Positions 46,454-57,404 of a stretch of 64,000 nucleotides of DNA are shown piece by piece. This DNA is from Orychophragmus violaceus. Its lineage: Eukaryota; Streptophyta; Magnoliopsida; Brassicales; Brassicaceae. A program made the translations under genes and the position numbers. Positions within the stretch are counted from its first letter, which is position 1, and each line of letters starts with the position of its first letter. The notes under the pieces were generated by a model that worked only from the letters and a program-made list of their open reading frames with translations, made no database searches and was not told the DNA's origin. The stretch is taken from assembly GCA_030180135.1 (NCBI GenBank), contig CM058239.1:74283823-74347822 (forward strand), written 5' to 3'.

Positions 46454-46633
46454 TGTGTTTTCATATGTGTATATAATTATTATTATATGCATCCGAATGT
46501 AAAAATTACGATGTGCATATAAAGCGATGGATTAAATATTTAACCAATCCCGACCAGAAAAAAACTAAAATCACGTATTGTCTTGACACTCAGCGAAAAA
46601 TTACACCTAAATTAATTAACAACATAATAATGT

Positions 46634-46662
46634 CCGCACATGCGTGCGGGTCGATCACCTAG
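46634..46662 (+). terminator. Helitron 3' terminal hairpin and CTAG end
   Basis: Six-base GC-rich stem CCGCAC/GTGCGG with loop ATGC, followed by GGTCGATCAC-CTAG-like end (46659-46662 CTAG) and target T at 46663. In Helitrons this hairpin acts as the transposition terminator. Confidence 0.82.
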
Positions 46663-46686
46663 TTATCAAATTAACTTACTCATACA

Positions 46687-47221
46687 TGTGAGATCTGAGA
46701 TTCACACCAAGGATTTGTAATCGTGGATTTGGACTTTTGGATATAAAAATGATATAGATTTCCTATGAATCAAAGACTTTATTGAGATTGATCGTCGAGA
46801 TAGAACAAACACAATCGAATAGAGAGTACAAAGTTTGATAATCGAGCTATCTAGTCGAAGTGTTCTTGATTAGGGTTGGAATGTCCTGAACGAATCACCA
46901 CTTCTTCTTTAAATAGTCCTCGACTTTGATCTCTTGTTCCGATCTTTTGGCCTCGCCATGATAACGATCTCCGAGATTCGTGGGAATCAGTTGAACTGAC
47001 GAGGACTGGGTCGTTCTGCCTCTACGTCATCTTCTATCGAGCTCGAGCTCGATTGCCTCTCATTTCGGCGCCTTTTGGGCCTTGGCAGATTCCGGCCGTA
47101 TGGGCCCAGAATGGATGTCGGTCGAGCTCTTTGTCTTGAATATGGATCGGGCTCGTGATTATAGACCCTTATTTTGTTTGTCAATGGGCCGGATTTCCTA
47201 GAGGGAAATCCAGCACCAACA
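46687..47221 (-). repeat. Probable 3' LTR of the Tat element
   Basis: On the minus strand the LTR would start TGTTGGTGCTGG at 47221 directly after the polypurine tract and end TCTCACA near 46687. The first border is well supported; the second is provisional because the partner LTR is outside the window. The left neighbour is the Helitron end only 24 bases away. Confidence 0.55.
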
Positions 47222-47241
47222 ATAGCCCCCTAGCCCATTAA
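47222..47241 (-). other. Polypurine tract of the Tat element
   Basis: On the minus strand AATGGGCTAGGGGGCTAT directly precedes the LTR start TGTTGG. Confidence 0.65.
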
Positions 47242-47915
47242 TTTCGATGAGTCGAGGTTAACGGGCGGTAGACGTTCTTAGGAAGATGCGCGCGAGCCTC
47301 GGGTATTAAAAACCCTAATAATTATCCTGGCTTCATCCACAGATCCTATTATGATCGAACGGCCGAAATCGAGCGCGTGGATCGAACTGACCTATTTGTA
47401 GCGCGTTTGCTGCCACAACTAGTATTTTCTAGGGAATAATTTGATCTACCGTCGATCTAGTCAACCGTCAACGGCTGAGATCTCCCGAATCCAATAAATC
47501 TTATCGGCCTCGATCCATGCGGATGTGACTTAATCATCAGCCGCTTACTCCTGGCCATAGATCTCGTATCAACGGTCGAGATTGTAAGAAATCGAAGGAT
47601 CCTAACTGTCTCGATTTTTTTGTAATCATTACAAATTTTGAATCGAGCGGTTGAGATTGTAGGATACGAAATATCCCACGGATCTCGAGAGAGGAGGAGC
47701 ACGAGTTGGCTTAAAAGGGGAAGTTACCTAGCACGATTCCCATTACTGCTCGCACTACAAATCGACAAGGTAACTTCTTCTTCTTCCTCATTTTAGTACC
47801 TCTGCTTCTCGCTCTTGTTTCTTTTACTCTTATTCCGAAATTCTTCTCTCTTTAGATTTTCTATTCCGGTTCTTCTTTAAAAAAAAAAAAAGAAATTTCC
47901 GATACATCGACCATT
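47242..47915 (+). other. Upstream region of the Tat antisense gene
   Basis: About 670 bases between the polypurine tract and the antisense ATG. Moderately GC-rich (gatcgaac, cggccgaaatcgag) then CT-rich just before the start. It probably holds the antisense promoter and leader; no TATA box can be named with confidence. Confidence 0.4.
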
Positions 47916-50232
47916 ATGGCTCGGAAAGATGTGGTCGGAGCGAGTACAAGCGCGGCGGCGGGATCGTTTGGTCCGCATCCGCCGTCCGGCTTAACCGTGG
48001 ACCATATACAGTGGTTGCGGTCGAAGTGCCAGATCCCACCGGAGGTGGAGATAGTTATCCCGTCTCCGGCGATGTCGCCGGAAACTGCTGTAGAGGGCTA
48101 TTGCTGCGCCTCTTACACCTACTTTGATAAATGCGGATTGTTTTTTCCAATCCCCTGCATTATCTCGTGGGTTCTGGCTCAGCTTCAGCTGGCTTTTTAT
48201 CAGATGACCCCGAATTTTGTCCGGTATGTTATCGGACTCGGGGTCAGAGCCGTCGAGGAGGGTGTTGACATCGGGGCCGAGGAACTGATGAGGGTTTGTT
48301 CGGTAAAACATAATACTCGTTTCCCCGGGACTTACTACCTCTCTCCTTGTCATGGGAAGATCCTTGAGGAGATCCCGACGAGAGATGCGTGGAAGAATAA
48401 ATACTTCTTTTTTAGGATCAACCATTATTCGGTCGAGGACTTCGATTATTCGGTTATCCCGACGAGATGGGCAGCTAGTGTTGGTTAGCCTTTAGGGTTT
48501 ATCAGTTTTCCTGACTGCTTCGATGTTCTTCATCGATATTGAGCCATTTGCTGATACTCTTTTTTTGTTTTTCTCTGTAGAAGCTCTTGAATCGTTACCT
48601 CTGAACCCGATCACATCGAGTTTGATTGCTCGTCTCCGGAGAGGAGATATCCGCTGGTCTAGCTTTACAGACCAGAGAATTCGAGCTGCCTTAGGTCCCG
48701 CAGCCCGATGGCCTCCTTCATACCAACCTCGACTTTCGCAAAACGAGTCGCGCCCCCCTCATCAGCCCGCTTCAGCCCAAGTTGTTCAGGCTCCGCTTCA
48801 GATCGCCGAGCGGACTGGAGAAAGTAAGTATTTTGGTTGGTTCGTGCGAAGGTTTCCGTGCCATATATCTTTTTTTATCGAGCTGACTCGAGTTCGTTTT
48901 GTTCGCAGATCGACCCGTCTCGGATGACAGCTCTACCGCCAGTACTCCTCCTTACAAAAAGATGTCGCGAAGGGCGAGCAGCCGTTGGAACAGGAAGGAT
49001 CCTGTCGATCTGGCTAGGAAAATGAAGGTCGGCGACTTGAGCAACGCCCTTCTTTTCGCAATGGGCGAAGCTCCTCCTCCCCCTCCTTCGATACCTCCTT
49101 CTCACCATGTTCAAATCTCTCTTCCTCCGGCTACAAGATCCGGAGAAGCGACCATGGAGGCGGAGGATTTACCTCCCTCTTTGACCGGGCAAGAACTAGC
49201 CCAGGCCCCATCTGGAGAGCCAGCTTTACGGGCCTCTCGGTCATACGGCTCGAGGGGGTCGAATGGTTAGAGTCGGGGTGGCCCTCCTCCTCTGTCAGCG
49301 AAGCGTCAAAGGACCGACGCGGAGGTGAGCTCGAGAAAATCGAGCCAAAACGTGGAGGCGAGGCCTGCCTCTTCCGGTTCCTCCGGATCTTTTAACTGGC
49401 GCTTCAGGCATCAGAAGGAATGTCCGATTGCGGATGACCCAAAAGGGGTGGCCTACCTGCTGAGGCATTTTAAGCCTGCAAGCGTTCAGCTCCCGACTGT
49501 CGGGGATATGGCCCACGGCGATTCTTACACCGAGATGATGGCGGCCGTCGGGAAGGTAATAGTTTCTTTCCTTCGTTTTCTTGATTCGTTTCATGCTTAG
49601 CATTTATTTATTTTTGTGTAGGCCTTGGAGGCGGCGAACAGGTTCGCGGCTAGGTCTGAGCGTGAGCTGCGTGAAATACCGCATACAAGTAAGCCCGAGA
49701 CCGTCAAGAAAACGGTGAGCAAACTGAATGCGCAGTTGCAAGGGGCTCTGGCTCGAGAGGAGGAGCTAAAGAAGCAGCTCGTCAAGTTTGACGGAGTGGA
49801 TGCCCATCTTATGATCCTTGAGAATCAGGAGGAAGACCTCACTCAGAAGCTGAATGTGGCTGCAAATCGAACTCTGGCCACGGAGGAGGCGAGCCGGGTA
49901 GTGGGCGAGGCGCGTCGAGCTGCAGAGATGCGGGCTGCGCAATGTCAGGCTGACCTGGAGAAAGCCCTTGCCGATCGGGAGTTCGACATGAAGGTAGCAG
50001 CTCACGAGGCGAGGAAGGGGCTTAATGGCCAGTACCTCGAAATTCTCGAGGGGATTAAGGCGAAGGAGTGCCAGCGGAAGGTTGCTACCAGCGCCGAGAT
50101 CAGGCTTCAAGAGGCTTTGGCCAATATTGCGCTCATTGCCGAGCTAGCTTCCGGCGAGCTGGACTTGACTAAGGAGGTGCTTGAGCTCACAGAGAAGAAG
50201 CGGCTGGCGACGGAGGAGATGAATGCCGCTGC

Positions 50233-52742
50233 AGTAACACCCCCGATGCGGACTACGGACAATAGCCGAGCCGGTGGTGCCACAAGATGTCAAATATCGC
50301 CAATGTCCCGGCCGTGCCCATAGTCTGGCCGATCCACTGTCGATATCCGATCCTCTCGACTAAGGCCTAAGGCTTGCAAATCCGTATCCGTGTCAAGAGT
50401 TGTGTCGACTTAGACAAAGTCAAGTATCATTAGGCATTAGAGGTTTTATGTCTCGGAAAATACATGTACCTCGCAAATAGTAGTATGTATATTAGTAATC
50501 CGTCCGGACAACCTTATTAAAACGCGGAAATGTAATAATATCAAAACGTACTTAGATTTGTTGAACAACCAACTTCACAAATCTATCCCAGTCACAACCT
50601 ACGTCCGAATCCGCCCGCTACCCAACCTAAGGTTACCTGCGAGACAAAAGTTGTATAATGAGCAACCTTATGGGTTACCCAGTGAGTCCAGAGCCCGCTA
50701 ACAAACGTTAGTGCCCGACCCATCCCCATAGCCGAAGCATAACAAAACGCATTAACACAGAGATAAACGCATGCGAAAGCATATAAACCGCATAGCATAA
50801 CCCGTCTAGATGCGCTAGACTCGTCACAATGCTGAGGCCTCGATGTATCTGGCACCACCACACCAAATCTCTCTCTATGGCTCATCCCGCACAATCAACG
50901 CAAAGGTTCATGTCTGGCACCACACCCGAATCCACGGGTAACCCGAATCCACGGGAATCGTGTCGTCACACGATGCTCGGCCAAGGGAGCAACCCAAGTA
51001 CCGTCCGAGCCTTCTCGAATCCATGGAGGACCTCCGAATCCACGGAGTTAGGTGGTACCGTATACATCATCCTAAGACAATATTACACATGTCCTAGGAT
51101 GCATCACACAACATCATTTCCGAGCGGATCTCACTTCCGACTCGTACTTATCACATTCCATTTCCGGGCGGTAACCTAACCGTCCCGTACTTATCTCATC
51201 ATGCTTAAACAAACATCGCCAACCTCGGTCCATGCACCCATACCTTATCGAAATAGGACGGCACCTCTGTGCTTGTCCTAACCGATCCTGCATCACAACC
51301 GTTAATCATGGCATGCGACCGGGTTCACGATGATTCAATAATCCAACAACACTCAAGCATGATATCATAGCAAGCATATCATAATAACACAAACATGCAA
51401 GGCGGTAACCCGACATGCCCTCAAGAGGTTACCCGTCATGCACGCAAACGGATCCCGTAATGATAGCAAGTGGTCACCTGTCCGGCCCGCTAACGGTTAC
51501 CCATTCCGCTTGACGGTTTCCCATCATACTTGCGGAATAGTTCCCGTCCTACTTGCGGAACGGATCCCGACCTGCTTGCGTAACGGTTCCCGGCCTGCTT
51601 GCACACGAATCCCGACATGCTCACAAGATCGCAATCAAAACGCAATCAACATTAATCATGCATAACCAACCAAGAACGTCATGCTTAACCATCAAAACAC
51701 GCACAATATAAAAATGCAACGGAGTTAAATCAATCCCTAGATTCAACTCCTAACCCGTCCATGCAAAACAGAAACGTCAGTCCTAGCTATCGGGACTCAC
51801 TCTCGGGTTTTCGGTTCGGCAGAGTTCGGTTCCCAAAGCAGCTCGTTCTTCACTTCCCGGCATGCCTTTCCTACCCTCCGAGGTCTCGTAATCCGCTTCC
51901 CGAACTTCTGGAACGCTTGTCCTTCGTCTCTCTCTCGATCGGAGCTCGGTTTCTCCTTCCCGACGACTTTCTCTCTCTACCCGATTTTCTCTCCTTTCTC
52001 TCTCTAGGATTTCGGTTTTGGGTCTGAAATAGGTGAGTTTCTGCTGGGGTTGAGGCCTTATTTATAGGTGAAAGAAGCTGGTGGTGGCAGATTCACATGC
52101 CGGCGTCCGATTGGCCGGTTCCGGTGGCGAACATGCGTGGCAACACATCGGCGACACTGAGCTTCATCCCGGCGGCGAAACCTTGCGTCCAGCATGCAAG
52201 GAGACACCTCTGGGTGTGTGGTGGCACCACTAAGCCATCCTGCATGCTCAGCTACATGTGGAGGCCTCCGGCGACGACATTCCGGCAGTCGCATGCGTCG
52301 CGACTTGTGGTGGCTTCCGGTCGCTCCATCTCGTCGACTTGCATGCGTGGCCACAGCTCCTTAACCTTCCTGCCTGCTTGCTTGGCGACACCTAGTTCTT
52401 GGCTACTTGGGCGTTTTGAAGTAGTTTTCCCGATCGGTCGTTTGTCGTCCAAACTGCCCGTTTTTGTCCAATGCTCGTAAAACGTCGAGGCAACAACTGA
52501 TTCCATTCCAACCACTAACATAACTTGTCGGGACTAAGTTATGTAGATAATTCTCCGAAAAGTTCTTGACGGCTTTAGGTTTGGAGCTTCGTTCATCCAT
52601 TTTCCTTCGTTTCGGCCATACCGATATTTTTCGGACATTGTCAGATATCACATACATTCTGGTCCATCTTTCGCCTTGGTTAAATCCCGCATTGCGTAGT
52701 CTTTCCTCGTCCGTATGTTACTTCTTTAGACGGGTCATTACA
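50233..52742 (-). mobile_element. Probable 2.5-kb solo LTR inserted in the antisense ORF
   Basis: Read on the minus strand it starts TGTAATGACCCG at 52742 and ends GGGGGTGTTAC next to 50233, so one terminal base pair departs from TG...CA. Flanks GCTGC (50228-50232) and GCGGC (52743-52747) match four of five, and the host frame is restored on removal. A TATA-like CCTATAAATA (minus strand, near 52060) supports LTR identity. It contains no coding sequence; open frames inside lack family resemblance. The parent family is not recognised. Confidence 0.65.
51410..51615. repeat. Short degenerate repeats inside the solo LTR
   Basis: A unit of about 28-30 bases containing acggttcccg or acggatcccg followed by cctgcttgc repeats about six times with variation. 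A different small repeat, cgaatccacggg, occurs near 50925-51045. Confidence 0.55.
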
Positions 52743-52985
52743 GCGGCGGTTTCTGATTTCAGCATTAGCAAGCTGAATCTACCGACAATGTCGGATGACT
52801 CAGTGATTCTGGCCCGCCCTCTGACCCAAGCCACTCCTGCCCTTGATCAATATGGATCGAATCTCCCGGCCGGATTCAGCTCGAGAGTTAGCGATGAAGT
52901 CGAAGGTCATCTTGAGGACGGAGCAGCCGCAGACGGCCAGGGGGAGGATGGGGACGAGGCTTCGTCCCCGTCAAAACAGTTTTAA

Positions 52986-54189
52986 ATGTTTTGTTGTTTT
53001 TGTTGCCCGAAAGGGCTTTTAATTTCTTTTTCGAACCTTCGTTGCCCGTAGGGGCTTTTCTTTATTTTGGTGTTGCCCTGTGTGGGCTTTTTATTCGAAC
53101 TTGAGGACATCGTGTCCTCTCTTTTTCTTTATGAATAGCTTTTCAATCTTTCATGCCTTAGCATAGATTTGACTGTTTAATGCCTTAGCATAGAATTGAC
53201 CGTTATGACGGCTCGATCCACTGAAGAGGTCGAATAAATAATTTAGCTTGAATTGCCTCAGGGAGTTCTCTACAAACTTTTAGGTCGATTGTATTTGAGC
53301 TCGAGCTCTTCCTCAATATTTGTTCGAGGTACAACTCTTTCGAGATGTAAAGTTCGATCTCCTCGTTGAATTGAAATGAAATACGTTTAAGTATTATGGT
53401 GAATCGAAGTATACTTACATAGATTCATTTTGAGTACTTGCAGCTGTCGTTTAATCTGTCTTGACGTAGATTCGACCTCGTTGCTTTGCTTAAGGGGAGG
53501 AGGGTAGCCCCCCAATTCTTCTATTTTGTAAAAGGTTGGAAGAAGTTTAAGTATTTGAAGGACCATTTCAGATCGTTCTGGTTTGAAGGGACCGTTTCAG
53601 GTCGCTTATTTTGGGACGATCATTTCAGTTCGTTCGATTTGAAGGGACCGTTTCAGGTCGCTTATTTTGGGACGACTATTTCAGTTCATTCTATTTGAAG
53701 GGACCGTTTCAGGTCGCTTATTTTGGGACGACTATTTCAGTTCGTTCGATTTGAAAGGACCATTTCAGGTCGCTTATGTTTGAAGAGATAATTTCATATC
53801 GATTATATTAGAAGGGACCGTTTCAGGTCGTTTGATTTCAAAGGGATAATTTCATATCATTTGTTTTTTGAAGAGATAATTTCATATCACTTTAATTGGA
53901 AGAGATAATCTCATATCACTTGTTCTGGAAGAGATAATTTCATATCACTTTGCAAAGGCGAAGTATTTCGCGACCACTCTAACTTTTACAACGGAAAGAG
54001 ACATTGATCGAGAGACTTATTTTGATTTCATAAAGATAAGCTAGTATGACTTCGTTTGAAGTTGTCGAGCTCGGCAAGAGCTTTGTGTTAGGGGGCGGCT
54101 GCGCTCGAGATCGAGCTGCCTACGTACCCTTTTAAAGGGATCAAGCCATTTCGTAGTTCGATTATGGGGATAGTCTCAGTGAAAGTATT
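52986..54189 (-). other. Non-coding tract between Tat integrase and antisense ORF
   Basis: Sense and antisense genes of the element converge here. Apart from the tandem repeat at 53556-53960 I see no gene. The part after 52986 has repeated snippets such as cgttgcccg and gccttagcatag. Confidence 0.5.
53556..53960. repeat. Tandem repeat tract of the Tat element
   Basis: A basic unit near 28 bases (gaagggaccgtttcaggtcg followed by cttattttg) alternates with a related unit (gggacgactatttcagttcg). Together they make about 56-base higher-order units, at least three in near-perfect form at 53585-53760. From 53765 the units drift to gaagagataatttcatatca. Such tracts after integrase are common in Tat elements. 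Confidence 0.8.
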
Positions 54190-55265
54190 GTTTGAGGTTG
54201 ATGATATTCCAGAGTCGTAGTTCAGGTTTCTGGGTTTCCACTGACTTGAGTCGGTAGACCCCGTCCTTCACAATATCGGTGACCTGGTAAGGACCTTCCC
54301 ACTTAGCTCCTAACTTTCTAGCGTGTTCTTCCTTTTTATGGTTGAACACTTTCCATAAGACGAGCTCACCTACTTGAAACCTTCGATTTTAATCCTGGAA
54401 TCATAGTAGCGATCTGCGGCTTGTTGGTAGTTCTGGATTCGGCCTAGTGCGAGGTTCCTCCTTTCGTCGACGAGATCGACCTCATCTGTTATCATCTCGT
54501 TGTTAAGCTCCTCTTTCCGCGGGCATTCTTCTTTGCGGATGCTCGACACGAGGATTTCAGCTGGTACTACCGCCTCGATTCCATAAGCTAGCGAGAAGGG
54601 AGTCTCGCCGGTGGATTTGCGGGGGGTCGTCTGGTAAGCCCAGAGTACGGCTGGGAGCTCGTCGCTCCAGATTGTTTTGCACTCATTGAGTCTTTTCTTA
54701 AGGCTGTTCATGATCGATTTGTTAGCTGCTTCTGCCAGTCCGTTTCCTTGAGGATAACGAGGCGTTGAGTAAGTCAGCTTTATGTTCCAGGTCCTATAGA
54801 ACTCTTTGAACGTGTTTGATATGAACTGAGGTCCATTATCGGTGACGATCTCGTGGGGCAGTCCATGTCGGCAGACGATGTTTTGCCAGAAGAACTCCTT
54901 AACGTGAACGTCCTTAATCTTTTGGTACGATTCTGCTTCGATCCATTTGGTGAAGTAATTTGTCATTACAAACAGGTGCATGGCTTTCTTTTTGCCGGAT
55001 GCGACTAAGGGTCCCACGATATTCATTCCCCATCACATGAATGGGTACGGTGAGGATATCGAGGAGAGTTTCTCCGATGGTTGGTTGATAATCGGGGCGT
55101 GCTTTTGGCATTTATCGCATTTACTAGAAAAAGACTTGCATTCGGCGGCCATCGTTGGCCAGAAATAGCCTTTACTTTTGATTTGTATGGCCAGAGGTCG
55201 TCCTCCGGAATGACTTCCACAGGATCCATCGTGGGCCTGCGTGATCACAGCTCGAGCTTGCTTCT
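54190..55265 (-). pseudogene. Integrase of the Tat element
   Basis: The zinc-binding part near 55265-55100 reads AHDGSCGSHSGGRPLA and CKSFSSKCDKCQKHAP. A TGA at about 55033-55035 replaces an Arg in PFM(R)WGM. The core then reads MNIVGPL, where homologues have MDIVGPL, so the first catalytic Asp is Asn. NYFTKWIEAE (usually DYF), EIVTDNGPQF (second Asp kept) and NGLAEAANKSIMNSL (Glu kept) follow. Near 54388 a one-base loss shifts the frame, after which GELVLWKVFNHKKEEHARKL and WEGPYQVTDIVKDGVYRL complete the C-terminal domain to about 54195. Integrase would insert element cDNA; this one is inactive. Confidence 0.82.
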
Positions 55266-56070
55266 TATCGAGGCATCTGAGGTAAGGTCCAGAGAGACTT
55301 CTTTTAAAAAGTTCTCCTTGTGTGACGCAGTACCTGGCACTCTGTGCTTTGAGTTTTCGTGCTTCCCATTTATCGTCAGGGATTTTGCCGTTTGTTATGT
55401 ATTGAATGATCGGAGTCCTCCAATCTTTTTCATCGTCGGGCTTGGGTCCCTGACTAGCGGAGGCAGTTTGGATTGGTCCATCAGGAACGTTCGCGACGTA
55501 CACGGCATTTCTTGGGTCGAGATCATTATCGATCTCGATGATGTTGCGACTAGTATCCTCGTGCAGTTCCTTGTGTTCGACATCGTCCTTCTTGGTAGGC
55601 TCGTCCTCTTTCAAGGATAGAGCTTTTAGGGCTATGTCGATACTTGGTTTTTCGATCCCCTCGACTGGTATGATCCTTTTGAGATTAGGATCTGATGTCA
55701 ATGCCAGCACGATCAGGGCATCGGCTGCGGTGTTTTTCCCTCACGGGATCCGTGTTAGATCAAAGAATTCGATCTGGTCGGCGAGGGTATGGACTACCCG
55801 CATGTATGCTTCCATTCGTTTATCTTTAGCCTCGTAGTCGTCGTGGTATTGGCTCGTGACCAGTTGGGAATCACTGAAAGCGTCTACTTCCCGGGCTCCT
55901 ATTGCTATTGCTAATCTGAGCCCGACTATTAACGCTTCGTATTCTGCTTCGTTATTCGATGCGGCGAAGCCTAATCTGAATGACTGTTCTAATACTTCTC
56001 TTGTACGGGAGACCAGTTTTACTCCGACCCCGGATCCTTGCCTCGAGGAGGCTCCATCGACATGGAGTTT
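55266..56070 (-). pseudogene. Second RNase H (aRNH) and linker of the Tat polyprotein
   Basis: After a TGA at 56071-56073 (a conserved Trp position before KLHVDGASS), the reading gives HVDGASSRQGSGVGVKLVSR, ASNNEAEYEALIVGLRLAIA and DAFSDSQLVTSQ. This is the archaeal-type RNase H (D, E and D residues in place) known as a second RNase H in Tat elements. Another TGA near 55744 replaces Arg or Lys before GKNTAADAL. The linker to integrase is acidic. The enzyme would cut RNA in RNA-DNA hybrids during reverse transcription. Confidence 0.75.
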
Positions 56071-56602
56071 TCATCTCTTGGCGGAAGCTGGGTCGAGTTC
56101 GATGGTTGGAGGGAGTTCAATTATGAAGTCAGCCAGTACTTGCGCTTTTAAGCACGTCCGAGCCTTGAACTCGATGTCGTACCCGCTAAGTTCGATAGCC
56201 CATTTGACCAGTCGACCTGACTGGCTTGGACTGTGAATGATGGTTCTCAGTGGTTGAGAAGTCATCACTATGATTGAGTGCGATTGGAAGTATGGTCGTA
56301 GTTTCTGAGCCGATGTCACCAATGCTAAAGCATGTTTTTCCATGGCGGGGTATCTCGTTTCAGCATCGATTAAGGTCTTACTGATGTAATATACCGGCCG
56401 TTGTTCGTTTTGTTCCTCGCGAACCAGGACTCCACTTACTGCTGCCGTGGAAACAGCTAGGTAGAGGTAGAGGGGTTCCCCTTCTACTGGTTTCGCCAGT
56501 ATAGGTGGTTTGCTTAGATAAGACTTGAGCTGGGCGAATGCTTCTTCACACTTTTCGTCCCAGAGGAACTTTTTGTTCGCTTTGAGCAAGTGATAGAAGG
56601 GT
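56071..56602 (-). pseudogene. RT-RNase H of the Tat element, left of the copia insertion
   Basis: Reads LPFYHLLKANKKFLWDEKCE, then ILAKPVEGEPLYLYLAVST, RPVYYISKTLIDAETRYPAM and FIIELPPTIE, the connection and first RNase H of Ty3/gypsy. Its upstream continuation is at 63749-64000; the copia element splits the codon series after STDKC. Confidence 0.8.
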
Positions 56603-56607
56603 AGACA

Positions 56608-57245
56608 TGTTGGAATTGTGTCCAGTAATCTCGGTACTGTCTCTAGAAAGTAAGAGTATGTCAATGATCAGACATAAGTCATATAATACTGGGGGTCATG
56701 ATGGCTTGCTAGAGTCCGCTCATGATCTATAAGTCTTGGACTTATTGCCTTTATTATATGATCCCATATGGGTCACACGCCTAAGCTAACAGGAAAATGT
56801 GTTGGAACGGCTTAGCAGAAGTACGGTAAAAGTGCCAGGCATTTGTCGTACTTAGAGAGAGATTAATGGGTCTGATTAAATCCAAGGGATTTAATCAGAT
56901 TGGTATTTGGGCCCAAAAGCCCAAAAGGAAATAGACAAGTTTTATAATTAAAACTTAAGTCTGATTTTTCCTTCTAACCCTAATCCCCTGCGATTTCTCT
57001 CTCTCTCTCTGCGCCTCCCACAGCTTGGTCTAGCAGCCTCTCTTCCTGCTTGGTGTGCGTGTGTGAACCTCTGGAGGAGTTATCACTTGGTGGCTCTTTG
57101 ATCTCTGACCTGTTCTCTCTTTCCGCTGCATAAACAGGTAAAAGGTGAGATCTCATTGTTTCTATTCAAGAGAACCTATATCTGCATGTTTAGGACTGTT
57201 TAATCTGAAGAACTGAATCAGGATTAACACCAAAAACATCCTTTA
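56608..57245 (+). repeat. Left LTR of the copia element
   Basis: 638 bp, contains a short CT run near 56996. Ends CCTTTA, where the right LTR has the canonical CCTTCA. Confidence 0.93.
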
Positions 57246-57246
57246 G

Positions 57247-57258
57247 TGGTATCAGAGC
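57247..57258 (+). other. Primer binding site, tRNA-iMet type
   Basis: TGGTATCAGAGC one base after the left LTR. Confidence 0.92.
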
Positions 57259-57404
57259 TATTGGTTCTGGTTTTTCTTGTTTAGAATCTCGTTTAGGATT
57301 GTTTTTCTTGTTTAAAAAGTGTTTTTGAATCAACTACTGATAAGAGAAATCACTTAAGCAACAAGGAATTGAAACCTAAACATATTTGAAATCGCAAAAA
57401 CCAA

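Larger units (their letters stand above)
40770..46662 (+). mobile_element. Helitron with both ends, RPA-like and decayed RepHel genes
   Basis: The left end TCCTTTATATATAAAATC starts after A and has the TC plus AT-rich form of plant Helitrons. The right end has the hairpin CCGCAC-ATGC-GTGCGG (46634-46649), then a ten-base spacer-like tail ending CTAG, followed by T. Insertion between A and T without target duplication is as expected. Inside, on the plus strand, are an RPA-like DUF223 gene and a RepHel gene with HUH-type Rep and PIF1-like helicase. Both genes are broken. Total 5893 bp, which is short for an autonomous plant Helitron, consistent with deletion of the helicase end. Confidence 0.8.
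47916..52985 (+). pseudogene. Antisense ORF of the Tat element (gypsy-type transposon domain), spliced, broken
   Basis: Exons: 47916-48483, 48581-48823, 48909-49555, 49622-50232 continued at 52748-52985. Introns have gt/ag borders and consistent phases. Removing the solo LTR with one target copy restores the phase exactly (2307 nt, 769 codons including stop). Exon 1 reads GLTVDHIQWLRSKCQIPPEV then FPIPCIISWVLAQLQLAFYQ, typical of the plant putative-gypsy-transposon domain (PF04195, Transposase_28). Exon 4 is a long coiled coil (KLNAQLQGALAREEELKKQL). A TAG at 49268-49270 in exon 3 is the only internal stop. The function of these antisense proteins is unknown. They lie opposite the pol direction, between pol and the 3' LTR, as in Retand, Grande and relatives. 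Confidence 0.75.

Noticed and set aside
48875..50110. Minus-strand frames opposite the Tat antisense ORF
   Set aside because: Shadows of the plus-strand exons, which have splice sites and family resemblance.
51410..51615. Regular repeats that might suggest a CRISPR array
   Set aside because: Degenerate adjacent units without conserved repeat and unique spacers, in a plant LTR.
52058..52521. Frames on both strands in the solo LTR
   Set aside because: GC-rich LTR sequence without recognisable protein motifs; frames overlap on opposite strands.
55081..55837. Plus-strand frames opposite the Tat integrase and aRNH
   Set aside because: Shadow of the minus-strand pol, which carries the catalytic motifs.
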